Of a DNA stretch of 64,000 nt, positions 17,032 to 25,045 are shown one piece after another. The stretch lies in contig JBQLZQ010000023.1 in NCBI GenBank assembly GCA_052168355.1, positions 12,890 through 76,889 on the forward strand, given 5' to 3'. The DNA comes from JBQLZQ01 sp052168355 (lineage in GTDB: Bacteria; Pseudomonadota; Alphaproteobacteria; DSM-16000; Inquilinaceae). The stretch's first letter is position 1. Each line of letters begins with the position of its first letter. Below the pieces are notes generated by a model, which did no database searches, was not told where the DNA came from, and was given only the letters and a program-made list of their open reading frames with translations. Both the position numbers and the translations under genes were made by a program.

Positions 17032-18777
17032 ATGTCCAGTTTTTCGGCAGAACCGGAGGTCATTCAAACCTCCATCAGGAAGAGAGTTGTCACCACTCTT
17101 GATCGGGTTCTAGAGGGGCCGCGCCTCGTCTATACGATCGGCGTCATGGCCGTGATCATCACGGTTATTCTGTTTTTGGCCTTCGCCAGGCGTGACTATG
17201 AACAAACCCGCGCCGGTGTCGTCTTTCAGGGGCAGAACTTGGCTCGGCTGCTGAGCGAGCATACCGCCAGCCTTTTCAATTCCAGCGATCTGGTTCTCCG
17301 CAGTGCGATGCGCCTGGCCCAGTCCGAGGCCGCCGGGGGGTCCGTCACGCCGACCTACCAGACCCATCGCGCGCTGGTGGGCTTGGCCGAGACGGCCCAG
17401 CATGTCGGCGATATCTGGATCGGCAATGCCGACGGTGACGCCATCGTCACCTCGGCGGCCTACCCCGCCCCTGGATTGAGCGCTGTCGGCCGATCCTATT
17501 TCGAAGCGCAAAGAACCGAGGATGTCGGTCTATACATCGCCTCCCTACCCTCGTCCCAGTTCGACCAACGATCTTGGATCGTCATGTCCAGGCGCCTGCC
17601 CTCGGCGGATGGTACATTCGAAGGCTTTGCCACGGTTACGGTGTCGCCCCACACCCTCTATTCCTTCTTCGGCAACCTCGACGTCGCCGACGGTACCGTC
17701 ATCAATCTGTTTACCGCGGATCAGGACGTTCTGGTACGGCGCGATGCAAGCACCGACACCATAACCCTCGGCGCCAAAATAGGCGATGCGTTCGCCTTTG
17801 CCGAAGGAGGCGCGCCACCGTCCGAAGTGACCACTGTCTCGTCCGACGGTGTGGAACGATTGTATCTTGTCGATCGCGTGGGCACCCGCGACGTTTTCGT
17901 CAGTGTCGGCATACCGACCCAGTCGATCCAGACGACCGTGGTCGACCGCCTGGCCTATCTGGCGGTCTATGGCGCCGCCGCCCTGTTCGCGATTCTGGCG
18001 TTGTGTTCGATCGCTTTGGGACGGGCCCGACAAGCCGACGCCGCACGCAAGGCCCTCAAAACAGCCAATGCCACGTTGGAGGAGCGCGTGGCCGACCGGA
18101 CCGCCAGTCTGGAGATCACCAATGCCCGCCTCCAAGAGGCCCTGGGGGCCAAAAACGCGATGCTGGGCGAGGTCAATCATCGGGTGAAGAACAGCCTTCA
18201 ACTCATTTCGAGCCTGCTCAATATGCAGGCTCACACCGTCAACGATCCGAAAGTCCAGGAACATCTGACCGAAGCCCACCACCGCGTCCTGACGATCGCC
18301 CGGGTTCACGAGCGCCTGTATCAGACCGACAACGTCGACTCGGTGGAATTCGGACAGTATTTGAGAGATCTTTGCGCCGCGCTCGCCAACTCGCTGACCT
18401 CCGACGCGCGCTACTGCGATATCGCGGTCGAGGCCGACACCGTCCAGTTGGCGACGGACCGCGTGATCCCCGCGGCGTTGATCGTCAACGAACTGCTGAC
18501 CAACGGTTTCAAGTATTCAGGCATCGGCGGAACGGCCACGCATCTGGCCGTTACGTCCAAGCTTGTCGATAACGGCCAGACCCTGCAGGTGTCCGTTGTG
18601 GACGACGGCCCCGGCCTTCCGCCCGACTTCGCCCTTGACGGCACCAGCCGAGGGGGATTTGGAAGCCGAATGATGCCGGCGTTGGCTCGTCAGCTTCACG
18701 GCGAACTCCAGGTCATCCGGCACGGCGGCTCGGATGGCGGCAGCGAGATCGCCCTGATCCTTCCCGTCAAGGCCTGA
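17032..18777 (+). CDS. Membrane sensor histidine kinase (HisKA_2 type), probable stress-response kinase
   Basis: 581 residues. One transmembrane helix lies at about 37-53 and a second at about 303-328, with a 250-residue periplasmic sensor region (dCache-like) between. A coiled-coil linker follows, then a HisKA_2 domain with His383 in LGEVNHRVKNSLQLISSLLN and a HATPase region with VNELLTNGFKYSG and VVDDGPGLP. Kinases of the HWE/HisKA_2 families are the usual donors for PhyR-type regulators, and phyR lies 1.3 kb downstream. That pairing is inferred from family and location. Confidence 0.85.
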   Translation: MSSFSAEPEVIQTSIRKRVVTTLDRVLEGPRLVYTIGVMAVIITVILFLAFARRDYEQTRAGVVFQGQNLARLLSEHTASLFNSSDLVLRSAMRLAQSEAAGGSVTPTYQTHRALVGLAETAQHVGDIWIGNADGDAIVTSAAYPAPGLSAVGRSYFEAQRTEDVGLYIASLPSSQFDQRSWIVMSRRLPSADGTFEGFATVTVSPHTLYSFFGNLDVADGTVINLFTADQDVLVRRDASTDTITLGAKIGDAFAFAEGGAPPSEVTTVSSDGVERLYLVDRVGTRDVFVSVGIPTQSIQTTVVDRLAYLAVYGAAALFAILALCSIALGRARQADAARKALKTANATLEERVADRTASLEITNARLQEALGAKNAMLGEVNHRVKNSLQLISSLLNMQAHTVNDPKVQEHLTEAHHRVLTIARVHERLYQTDNVDSVEFGQYLRDLCAALANSLTSDARYCDIAVEADTVQLATDRVIPAALIVNELLTNGFKYSGIGGTATHLAVTSKLVDNGQTLQVSVVDDGPGLPPDFALDGTSRGGFGSRMMPALARQLHGELQVIRHGGSDGGSEIALILPVKA

Positions 18778-18847
18778 CGGTCATGCCGCTCCAAGCCGCC
18801 ACCGTCACGCCGGAACGCTCGTCAACGCGATCCGGTGCAAAACGGCG

Positions 18848-19087
18848 TTAATCCCAGGCCGGGTCGCCCAGATTGACATCGTCCTCGTCGGTCAGAGCCC
18901 CCGCGCCGGCGCCGATGGCCCCGCCCAAGACAGCACCTCCAACAACACTGCCACCCGTCAAGGCGCCCGCGGCCGCGCCGACACCGGCTCCGATGCCGCC
19001 GCCACTCAAGGCGCGGTCGGACGTCGAACTGCCGCACGCGGCGAGCAGAAACACCGCAAGGGTCAAGGGGACAATCCGGACAATCAT
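18848..19087 (-). CDS. Glycine-zipper lipoprotein
   Basis: 79 residues. A signal peptide ends in a lipobox (FLLAACGSS), and the mature part is a glycine-zipper segment with repeated GAxxGA spacing (GIGAGVGAAAGAL, VLGGAIGAGAGAL). Small lipoproteins like this reside in the outer membrane. A good EcfG-type promoter lies upstream at 19138-19163, so it is probably a member of the general stress regulon. Confidence 0.75.
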   Translation of the reverse strand: MIVRIVPLTLAVFLLAACGSSTSDRALSGGGIGAGVGAAAGALTGGSVVGGAVLGGAIGAGAGALTDEDDVNLGDPAWD

Positions 19088-19137
19088 CGTTTCTCTCCTC
19101 CGCTAGGGCCCTGGATCGGGCATGTCTCGAAGGTAGA

Positions 19138-19163
19138 AACGCTTTGGGTCCGATCTTGGTTCC
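19138..19163 (-). promoter_or_regulatory. EcfG-type promoter of the glycine-zipper lipoprotein gene
   Basis: Read on the minus strand this is GGAAC-N17-CGTT, matching the consensus known for alphaproteobacterial general-stress sigma factors. The -10 element ends 51 bases before the ATG at 19087. Confidence 0.65.
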
Positions 19164-19204
19164 GCCCGGGGCGAAGATGTGACAATTGCAAGGTTCTCAA
19201 AGAC

Positions 19205-19238
19205 CGTCTTGAAACAGACCACGTGCTGTTTCAAGACG
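19205..19238. terminator. Stem-loop after phyR
   Basis: CGTCTTGAAACAG, an 8-base loop and CTGTTTCAAGACG form a perfect 13-bp stem right after the phyR stop. There is no clear T run, so it may be a weak terminator or a 3' stabilising hairpin. Confidence 0.45.
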
Positions 19239-19243
19239 CGTTC

Positions 19244-20044
19244 TCAGACCACTGTTTCGGGCATCGTTTCGATCGACAACGCCTGTCCGATGGCCGTTCT
19301 CAAGGTCTCCGGCTCGAACGGCTTGGTCACCACATAGGTCGGTTCCAGCCCCTCGCCCGTCAACAAGCGTTGGGGGTAGCCGGTGACAAAGATCACCGGG
19401 ACCTCGATCGACTTCAGAATATCCTTTACGGTGTCGACGCCGTCGTCGCCATCCTCGAGTTGGATGTCCGCCAGCACCAGGTCCGGCTTGGTCCCCAACG
19501 CCAGGGCCAAAGCCTCGGCATGACGGGACGCGGTTCCCACCACCCGATGACCAATTTCCGTCACGATGTCGGCGATGTTCATGGCGATGATGGCATCATC
19601 TTCGATGATCATCACATCGGCCACGGTCTGGCGTCGTATTTCGGCCCGCGCCTGATCCACCAGAACCCGAACCTCTTCGGGACTCACGCTCAAGATCTCA
19701 CCCGCCTGGGCCATGCTGAACCGTTCCAGCGCCACCAGCAGAATGGCCTGACGCGAACGCGAGGGTAACCGCGTCACGCTTTTGCGCAACGCCTCCGCTC
19801 CCCGCTGTTCGGCGTCTTCATCGTCTTTCGTGACGATGTCCATCACATTCCATACGGCGTGAAAGGTCTTGAACAACTGGACCCTTACATCGCCGTTGTT
19901 GTTGATCCGCGACGGCTCCGCCAGGAGGGTTTCCAGACATATGCGCACATATTGATCGCCTCGGGTCTGTGATCCTGTCAAGGCACGCGCGTATCGCCTC
20001 AGATAGGGGACATGGGACACCAAGTCTTCTGTGGATACGGTCAT
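19244..20044 (-). CDS. phyR: General stress response regulator PhyR
   Basis: 266 residues (ATG 20044; an ATG at 20056 is four codons upstream). The N-terminal half is a sigma-factor-like domain (VPYLRRYARALTGSQTRGDQ, then ALERFSMAQAGEILSVSPEE), the C-terminal half a receiver with phospho-acceptor Asp193 in LVLADIQLEDGDDGVD. This inverted sigma-like/receiver order is unique to PhyR. When phosphorylated, its sigma-like domain binds NepR and frees EcfG. A nepR gene lies 81 bases upstream on the same strand, and EcfG genes are within 3 and 8 kb. Confidence 0.95.
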   Translation of the reverse strand: MTVSTEDLVSHVPYLRRYARALTGSQTRGDQYVRICLETLLAEPSRINNNGDVRVQLFKTFHAVWNVMDIVTKDDEDAEQRGAEALRKSVTRLPSRSRQAILLVALERFSMAQAGEILSVSPEEVRVLVDQARAEIRRQTVADVMIIEDDAIIAMNIADIVTEIGHRVVGTASRHAEALALALGTKPDLVLADIQLEDGDDGVDTVKDILKSIEVPVIFVTGYPQRLLTGEGLEPTYVVTKPFEPETLRTAIGQALSIETMPETVV

Positions 20045-20125
20045 TGAGCGGTCCATCCTGCCGGTCGCCGAGACGGTTTCCAGCCCAGGGGTTGAGCCAA
20101 CCTTATTAGACAGGTTCTAACAGGA

Positions 20126-20323
20126 CTACTCGTCGTCCGCAACGTCGCCATCCGAATCGGTGACGGGATCTAGGTTCTGGGCCCTAATCCGCAGCGCGGC
20201 CGCCAGGGCTTCAAGATCGAGGGGCAGAGGCTCCTGGACCACCTTGTCGTAGGCGGCGCGTAGACGGTCATCGATCGCATCTTTTCCCTCGGGCAGTCCT
20301 GCCTTCGTCGATCGAGCCGTCAT
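20126..20323 (-). CDS. nepR: NepR-like anti-sigma factor (first copy)
   Basis: 65 residues. The helical core IDDRLRAAYDKVVQEPLPLD matches the NepR pattern LxxxYDxVxxEPxPxxxxxLL, followed by an acidic tail. NepR binds EcfG and blocks it until PhyR-P takes over. It lies directly upstream of phyR on the same strand, a common arrangement. A second NepR-like gene is at 23041. Which copy controls which sigma factor cannot be decided from sequence. Confidence 0.8.
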   Translation of the reverse strand: MTARSTKAGLPEGKDAIDDRLRAAYDKVVQEPLPLDLEALAAALRIRAQNLDPVTDSDGDVADDE

Positions 20324-20365
20324 AACACGATCTCCACTTGGTCACATGATTGAACACCACGTAAA

Positions 20366-20392
20366 GGAACCCCGAGGTCAGCCCAAGGTTCC
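20366..20392. promoter_or_regulatory. Palindromic EcfG-like promoter between nepR and the Crp-family gene
   Basis: GGAACC-N15-GGTTCC is a perfect inverted repeat. Read on either strand it gives GGAAC-N16-GGTT, one base from the EcfG consensus (CGTT). It could drive nepR-phyR on the minus strand (44 bases before the nepR ATG) and the Crp-family gene on the plus strand. Alternatively it is the operator of a dimeric regulator. Confidence 0.45.
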
Positions 20393-20502
20393 GATTGGTT
20401 CTGCCCGATCGGTAAATGCCGTATTCCCAAGCCGCATTTATCGTTAATACTAGTTGGGAACTGTCGTGCGCGTTGGCGTAGATCGCGCGACAGGATCTCA
20501 AA

Positions 20503-21267
20503 ATGGCCAAAAGGTCAGGCATGCCCACCCACAGTGACCGCTTTGTGAAATGCACAGACTGCAAACTGCGCAGGGTTCCCATTTTTCGACCGTTCACCGA
20601 TGAGGAGTTGATCTTTGTGGAGGGCTTCAAGGCCCAACACACCTATGTCCCAGCCGGTCGCGACATCATCCTGCCTGGAGCGACAGATACGCAGCTGTTC
20701 ACGCTGTTCAGCGGATGGGCCTTTCGCTACAAGATCATGAGCGACGGGCGGCGTCAGATCTTGAATTTTCTGCTGCCTGGCGATTTCATCGGCCTTCAGT
20801 CATCGGTATTCGAGGCCATGGATCACGGCGTCGAAACCCTGTCGGACGTTGAACTGTGCGTGTTCCCAAGGGCCAGGCTGTTCGACCTATTCCAGAGTTG
20901 GCCGGCGCTCGCGTTCGATGTCACCTGGCTGGCGTCCCACGAGGAAAGCCTTGTCGACGAGCAGTTGACAAGCGTTGGTCAGCGATCCGCCCTGGAACGG
21001 GTGAGCTATCTTCTGATCCATCTTTTCCGGCGCAAGGAAGCGCTGCGGGAGACCAAGGACAATAGCTGCGATTTTCCGCTGACCCAGCAGCACCTCGCCG
21101 ACTCCCTGGGGCTGTCCCTGGTCCATGCCAACCGAACGATCCGCAAGCTGGTGACCCGCAAGCTGATCACGCTCGCGCGGCGCCGGCTGACGATCCATGA
21201 CCCCGACGAACTCGCCCGCATCGCCGACCACCGCGATTTGGCCCCGGTGGTGAGGCCGATCATCTAG
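20503..21267 (+). CDS. Crp/Fnr-family transcriptional regulator
   Basis: 254 residues. A cyclic-nucleotide-binding-type beta barrel (FTLFSGWAFRYKIMSDGRRQ, LPGDFIGLQS) is followed by a winged helix-turn-helix LTQQHLADSLGLSLVHANRTIRKL. Only two N-terminal cysteines (CTDC, about residues 17-20) are present, so the full Fe-S cluster set of FNR is lacking; the protein is closer to the FixK-like group. It sits inside the general-stress cluster between nepR and the RpoH-like gene. The effector is unknown. Confidence 0.88.
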   Translation: MAKRSGMPTHSDRFVKCTDCKLRRVPIFRPFTDEELIFVEGFKAQHTYVPAGRDIILPGATDTQLFTLFSGWAFRYKIMSDGRRQILNFLLPGDFIGLQSSVFEAMDHGVETLSDVELCVFPRARLFDLFQSWPALAFDVTWLASHEESLVDEQLTSVGQRSALERVSYLLIHLFRRKEALRETKDNSCDFPLTQQHLADSLGLSLVHANRTIRKLVTRKLITLARRRLTIHDPDELARIADHRDLAPVVRPII

Positions 21268-21313
21268 CGGCCCAAGACTCCCGTCTCGAAACAGGGCATG
21301 GTCCGCAGCGACC

Positions 21314-22258
21314 CTACGGGCCGATCGGGAGCGCCGGCATGGGACCCGCCTGGAAACGGCCAACATCGCCTGGCCGCAAGGAGGCGCGCTCACACGCCTC
21401 CCTCACCCGCTTCGCGACCTTACCGTAGACGGCGTATTCGATCTGACGGATGCGTTCACGGCTTACCCCGTGGTGATCGCTCAACTCCTGCAGCGTCATC
21501 ACCGGATCGGTCAGCCGGCGGGCGGTGAAGATGTGCCGCTCGCGATCGGTAAGACCGGTCATCGCCTGCCCCAGGAAATCGCGCCGGCGATCGAATTCGT
21601 CCCGCTCGGCGAGGCGCATCTCCTGGTTCTGTGTCTCGTCGACCAGCAGATCGCCGAACTCGACGCCGCCATCCGGACCGACCAGCTGGTTCAAGGAATG
21701 GTCCGGCGCCGCCAGCCGGCCATTCATATAGATGACATCGTGTTCCGACACAGCCAGACGAGCGGCGATCACGGCGACCATCTCAGGGCTCAATTCGCCG
21801 CCGCCGACAATACCCAGCTTCGCCTTCACATGGTTGAGATTGTAGAAAAGCCGCTTGCGCGACTGGGACGTTCCCATTTTGACCATGGACCGTGACGCGT
21901 GCACATACTCCTGGATGGTCGAGCGGATCCACCACGCCGCATATTGCGCGAACCGCGAGCCCCGGGTGGGATCGAACCGATCGACGGCCTTGAGCAACCC
22001 TACATTGCCCTCCGCCACCAATTCCTCGCGCGGCAAACTGTACCGCCGATAGCGAAGCGCGATGGTCGTGACAAAGCGGAGATGACTGTTGACCAGCCGA
22101 TGCGCGGCATCGATGTCGCGATGATCGCGCCACCGCTTGGCCAGATCGATCTCTTCATCTTCGTCGAGCATGGGATAGCGGTGGACGGCACGGACATAGC
22201 GCGTCCACGACGATCCAGATGCTTCGGCACGATGCGACAATGCTGACATGCCCGTCAT
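21314..22258 (-). CDS. RpoH-like sigma-32 family factor
   Basis: 314 residues (ATG 22249 is an alternative start). Region 2 has NSHLRFVTTIALRYRRYSLPREELVAEGNVGLLKAVDRFD and ARFAQYAAWWIRSTIQEYV-like sequence, and region 4 ends in LQELSDHHGVSRERIRQIEYAVY. The ARSMVKMGTSQSRKRLFYNL-like central part is the RpoH box region. Many Alphaproteobacteria have more than one RpoH; this one lies amid general-stress genes and may be the stress-specialised paralogue. It converges with the Crp-family gene. Confidence 0.85.
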   Translation of the reverse strand: MTGMSALSHRAEASGSSWTRYVRAVHRYPMLDEDEEIDLAKRWRDHRDIDAAHRLVNSHLRFVTTIALRYRRYSLPREELVAEGNVGLLKAVDRFDPTRGSRFAQYAAWWIRSTIQEYVHASRSMVKMGTSQSRKRLFYNLNHVKAKLGIVGGGELSPEMVAVIAARLAVSEHDVIYMNGRLAAPDHSLNQLVGPDGGVEFGDLLVDETQNQEMRLAERDEFDRRRDFLGQAMTGLTDRERHIFTARRLTDPVMTLQELSDHHGVSRERIRQIEYAVYGKVAKRVREACERASLRPGDVGRFQAGPMPALPIGP

Positions 22259-22387
22259 CCCAACCCCTCTTGTTATCCGTCACCGCCGGGCCACCGCCGC
22301 TCGGCGCGACGTTTTTCCAGGGCTCGTTATCGGAAGTAAGGGGAGAAGCGGGCGAAAGGTTCCCAGGCTTTTGAACCGGGTGGCCGA

Positions 22388-22936
22388 TCAGTCCGGCGAG
22401 GCGGTGCGCGCGCCGGGCGGTCTGCGGGATGTCTCATCGGCGGCGACGGCGGGAGGGGCATTGACCCGACGCTCCAATTCCGCCCGGGCTCGGGACAGCC
22501 GGCTCTTTACGGTGCCGACCGCGCAGCCGCAGATCACGGCCGCGTCCTCGTGGCTCATCCCACCCGCGGCCACCAGGATCAAAACCTCCTTGTGTTCTTC
22601 GCTCATCCCCTCGAGGGCGGCGGCCACTTCCGCGAATTCGAGCATGGATGTCTGGGTGGCGGGCACGGAGCAATGCTGGCGTTCGGCCGTTTCCATCGAT
22701 TCGAAGCGCACGCGCTGTAACTTGCGCAACCCGTCCAGCCGGCAATTGCGCATGATCGTAAACAGCCACGCCTTCAGATTGGTACCGGGCGTGAACTGGG
22801 TCGACGCCGCCAGCGCCCGCACCAACGTTTCTTGCACGAGGTCATCAGCCGTGTCCGCCGCGCCGGTCAGCATGCGCGCAAAGGCGCGCAGATGCGGCAG
22901 GGTTTCTGCCAGTTGATCGCCAAAGGCCTGGGGCAA
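22388..22936 (-). CDS. ecfG: EcfG-type general stress sigma factor (first copy)
   Basis: 182 residues. Sigma region 2 is LPHLRAFARMLTGAADTADD followed by LVQETLVRALAASTQFTPGT, and region 4 contains the recognition helix CGCAVGTVKSRLSRARAELE, characteristic of EcfG factors. It is 104 bases downstream of the second nepR gene on the same strand, the classic nepR-ecfG order. It should direct the promoters marked GGAAC-N16/17-CGTT in this region. A paralogue lies at 27841. Confidence 0.9.
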   Translation of the reverse strand: MPQAFGDQLAETLPHLRAFARMLTGAADTADDLVQETLVRALAASTQFTPGTNLKAWLFTIMRNCRLDGLRKLQRVRFESMETAERQHCSVPATQTSMLEFAEVAAALEGMSEEHKEVLILVAAGGMSHEDAAVICGCAVGTVKSRLSRARAELERRVNAPPAVAADETSRRPPGARTASPD

Positions 22937-23040
22937 TACGGAGTCCTATCGATCGGGAAAAAGACCGGCCGGCGACCTGTCACCTTTCATGGGCATCGAT
23001 CAGAACACCGACACCCAACCGGCCCATGGCGCGCGAGACC

Positions 23041-23286
23041 TTAAGGTTTACTATGTTTGTTGATAAGGTCCATCAATTCAGGTGGGACGGGCTCCTTGAC
23101 CACCGAATCATACATGTCGTGCAGCTTGTGCTCCAACCATGCATCGAAGGGCGCGTCATCCTTGGTCCGCTGGTGCTCAGTCCGCTGGTCTTCACGACCG
23201 GTCTGACCATCATCCAACTCAACCCGTGTTTTACCCATGTTCCTGTTTTTTTGCTTAGATTCCAGGGCTTTGTCATCTGACGACAT
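23041..23286 (-). CDS. nepR: NepR-like anti-sigma factor (second copy)
   Basis: 81 residues from the ATG at 23286 (the frame opens further to 23352). The N-terminal half is charged and probably disordered. The C-terminal helical part LEHKLHDMYDSVVKEPVPPE, followed by LMDLINK, matches the NepR pattern. It precedes ecfG on the same strand, so it is the best candidate for the cognate anti-sigma. It ends only eight residues after the core, lacking the acidic tail of the first copy. Confidence 0.8.
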   Translation of the reverse strand: MSSDDKALESKQKNRNMGKTRVELDDGQTGREDQRTEHQRTKDDAPFDAWLEHKLHDMYDSVVKEPVPPELMDLINKHSKP

Positions 23287-23495
23287 CGGCAACTGTTCCT
23301 GTTCGGCTTCGGCGGCGGAGCCCGACCGGTCGACACCCGGGCCATGGACCAAAAGGAAACGCGCCGACCTAAGCGAACTCCCTCCCCAACGGCACTAGCC
23401 CGATATTTTGGCCTAAACATTATGATTTTCCAGGAGAATCATTAACCATTGATAAAATCAAGCCGGGAGGGGACCGGTGGGTTCACGACATGGAT

Positions 23496-23520
23496 GGAAC
23501 GTTTCCGGCAATGTGGCGTT
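23496..23520 (+). promoter_or_regulatory. EcfG-type promoter of the DUF1328 gene
   Basis: GGAAC-N16-CGTT, an exact match to the consensus, 78 bases before the ATG of the DUF1328 gene. The rest of the 312-base gap between nepR and this gene holds no convincing frame; it contains a TTAACCAT at 23442-23449, a possible CtrA half-site. Confidence 0.75.
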
Positions 23521-23598
23521 ACCACCGGCGTCGATCATGGGCCCCGAACGCCGTCGATGAGATCGTGTGACGGGGCTCCTTCTGTCGGGAGATTTCAT

Positions 23599-23766
23599 AT
23601 GCTCTACTGGGCTCTTCTGTTCTTCGTAGTTGCCGTTGTTGCCGGTCTGTTCGGATTCGGAGGCATTGCGTCCGCCGGCGCCGGTATCGCACAAATTCTA
23701 TTCTTTATCTTCATTGTCATCTTTGTCATTTCTCTTGTGCTGGGCCTGATGCGTTCGAGACGCTGA
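23599..23766 (+). CDS. DUF1328 small membrane protein
   Basis: 55 residues from the ATG at 23599: MLYWALLFFVVAVVAGLFGFG, then a second hydrophobic stretch AQILFFIFIVIFVISLVLGL. This is the DUF1328 (YtjA-like) pattern of two membrane helices, often induced by stress. The exact EcfG-type promoter at 23496-23520 supports membership of the stress regulon. The longer open frame upstream is not part of the protein. Confidence 0.88.
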   Translation: MLYWALLFFVVAVVAGLFGFGGIASAGAGIAQILFFIFIVIFVISLVLGLMRSRR

Positions 23767-23858
23767 CGGGTCATTCCGGGGACGGGAAACGGCGGAGACC
23801 GCACAGCCCCGAGCCCCTTCCAGGTCAACGGTGACCGCATCGAAAGACAAGTTCGGCG

Positions 23859-25040
23859 ATGGCCATGGGGCGACGGGACACAGGAGCACGAATTTCGACC
23901 GGGCCCACCATTCTGGGCCGGATGCTGCCCGATACGCCAAGCGCCACCTCAGTGGCCGCAATCGGCCTTTTCGTTCTGGCCGTTTTCTGCGTGCTGTATT
24001 TCGCCCGCGGCCTGATCATGCCGATCGTCCTGGCCATCCTTCTCAGTATTGTTTTACGCCCCCTGGTGCGGATGCTCGAAAAGATACGGGTGCCCTCGCA
24101 TCTGGGAGCCGCCATTGTCCTTATCGCCTTGGTCGCCATCGTCGTTGCAGGCGCCTACAGGCTGTCTGAACCGGCTTACGACTGGGTCCAGCGTGGGCCG
24201 ACGGTCATGCGCGGTTTGGAAGACAAACTCAGCGGTGTCCGGGAGTCCCTTGAGGAGGCCCAGGAGGTCACCCAGCAACTGGAGGACGTGGCTGCGGTCG
24301 GCGCCGACACGGACACCACCGTTGTCGTTGCCGGACCAAGCCTTTCGCGCCAGATCTTCGATCAAGCCCAGACCGCGTTTGGCGGCATTTTTCTGATCCT
24401 GGTTCTCCTCTACTTTCTGTTGGCTCAGGGGTCCGACTGGTTGCGGGGCATGGTCGACTCCATCCAGGATCCGCGCCGGCGCAAGGAAACCGCCGAGGCG
24501 ATGGCCAATGTCGAGACAGAGATCAGCGCCTATCTGCGCACCGTCGCGGTGATCAATTTCTGTCTGGGGATGGTGACGGCCGCGGCCATGTTCGCCCTTG
24601 GCATGCCGAACCCGCTGCTGTGGGGGGTGATGGTGGCCACGTTGAATTTCATTCCCTATCTGGGCGCCATCATATCACTGGGCATCATCACCCTGGTGTC
24701 GATCATGACCTTCGACACGCCGCTGCAGATCCTGCTCCCGCCCTTGGTGTTCCTCGGCCTGACCTCGCTCGAGGGACATTTCATCACGCCCACGGTGGTC
24801 GGTCGCCGTCTGACCCTGAGCCCCATCCTGGTGTTTTTTACCGTTCTGTTGTGGGGCTGGCTCTGGGGTATTCCCGGTGCTCTCCTGGCGGTCCCCATTT
24901 TGGCCACGTTCAAGGTTCTAGCTGACCATGTCAGTTGGTTGAGGCCGATGCGGCCGCTGTTCAGCCTTCGCCAAAGCATCGCGCGGACACGGACCCCCGA
25001 CCCCTCCCCCATCCCGGAGGAACCCGTCACAAAGGGATAA
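23859..25040 (+). CDS. AI-2E-family permease
   Basis: 393 residues from ATG 23859 (ATG 23922 is an alternative). Two hydrophobic helices at the N-terminus, a soluble segment of about 90 residues, then five or so helices with the family signature PNPLLWGVMVATLNFIPYLG and SLEGHFITPTVVGRRL near the end. The AI-2E family (formerly UPF0118) includes proteins linked to autoinducer export and Na+/H+ antiport; the substrate here is unknown. It lies among general-stress genes and is followed six bases later by the BON-DUF1207 gene. Confidence 0.88.
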   Translation: MAMGRRDTGARISTGPTILGRMLPDTPSATSVAAIGLFVLAVFCVLYFARGLIMPIVLAILLSIVLRPLVRMLEKIRVPSHLGAAIVLIALVAIVVAGAYRLSEPAYDWVQRGPTVMRGLEDKLSGVRESLEEAQEVTQQLEDVAAVGADTDTTVVVAGPSLSRQIFDQAQTAFGGIFLILVLLYFLLAQGSDWLRGMVDSIQDPRRRKETAEAMANVETEISAYLRTVAVINFCLGMVTAAAMFALGMPNPLLWGVMVATLNFIPYLGAIISLGIITLVSIMTFDTPLQILLPPLVFLGLTSLEGHFITPTVVGRRLTLSPILVFFTVLLWGWLWGIPGALLAVPILATFKVLADHVSWLRPMRPLFSLRQSIARTRTPDPSPIPEEPVTKG

Positions 25041-25045
25041 GGCTT

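Noticed and set aside
20503..21267. Oxygen-sensing FNR with an Fe-S cluster
   Set aside because: Only two N-terminal cysteines are present, so the four needed for the FNR cluster are lacking; called Crp/Fnr family only.
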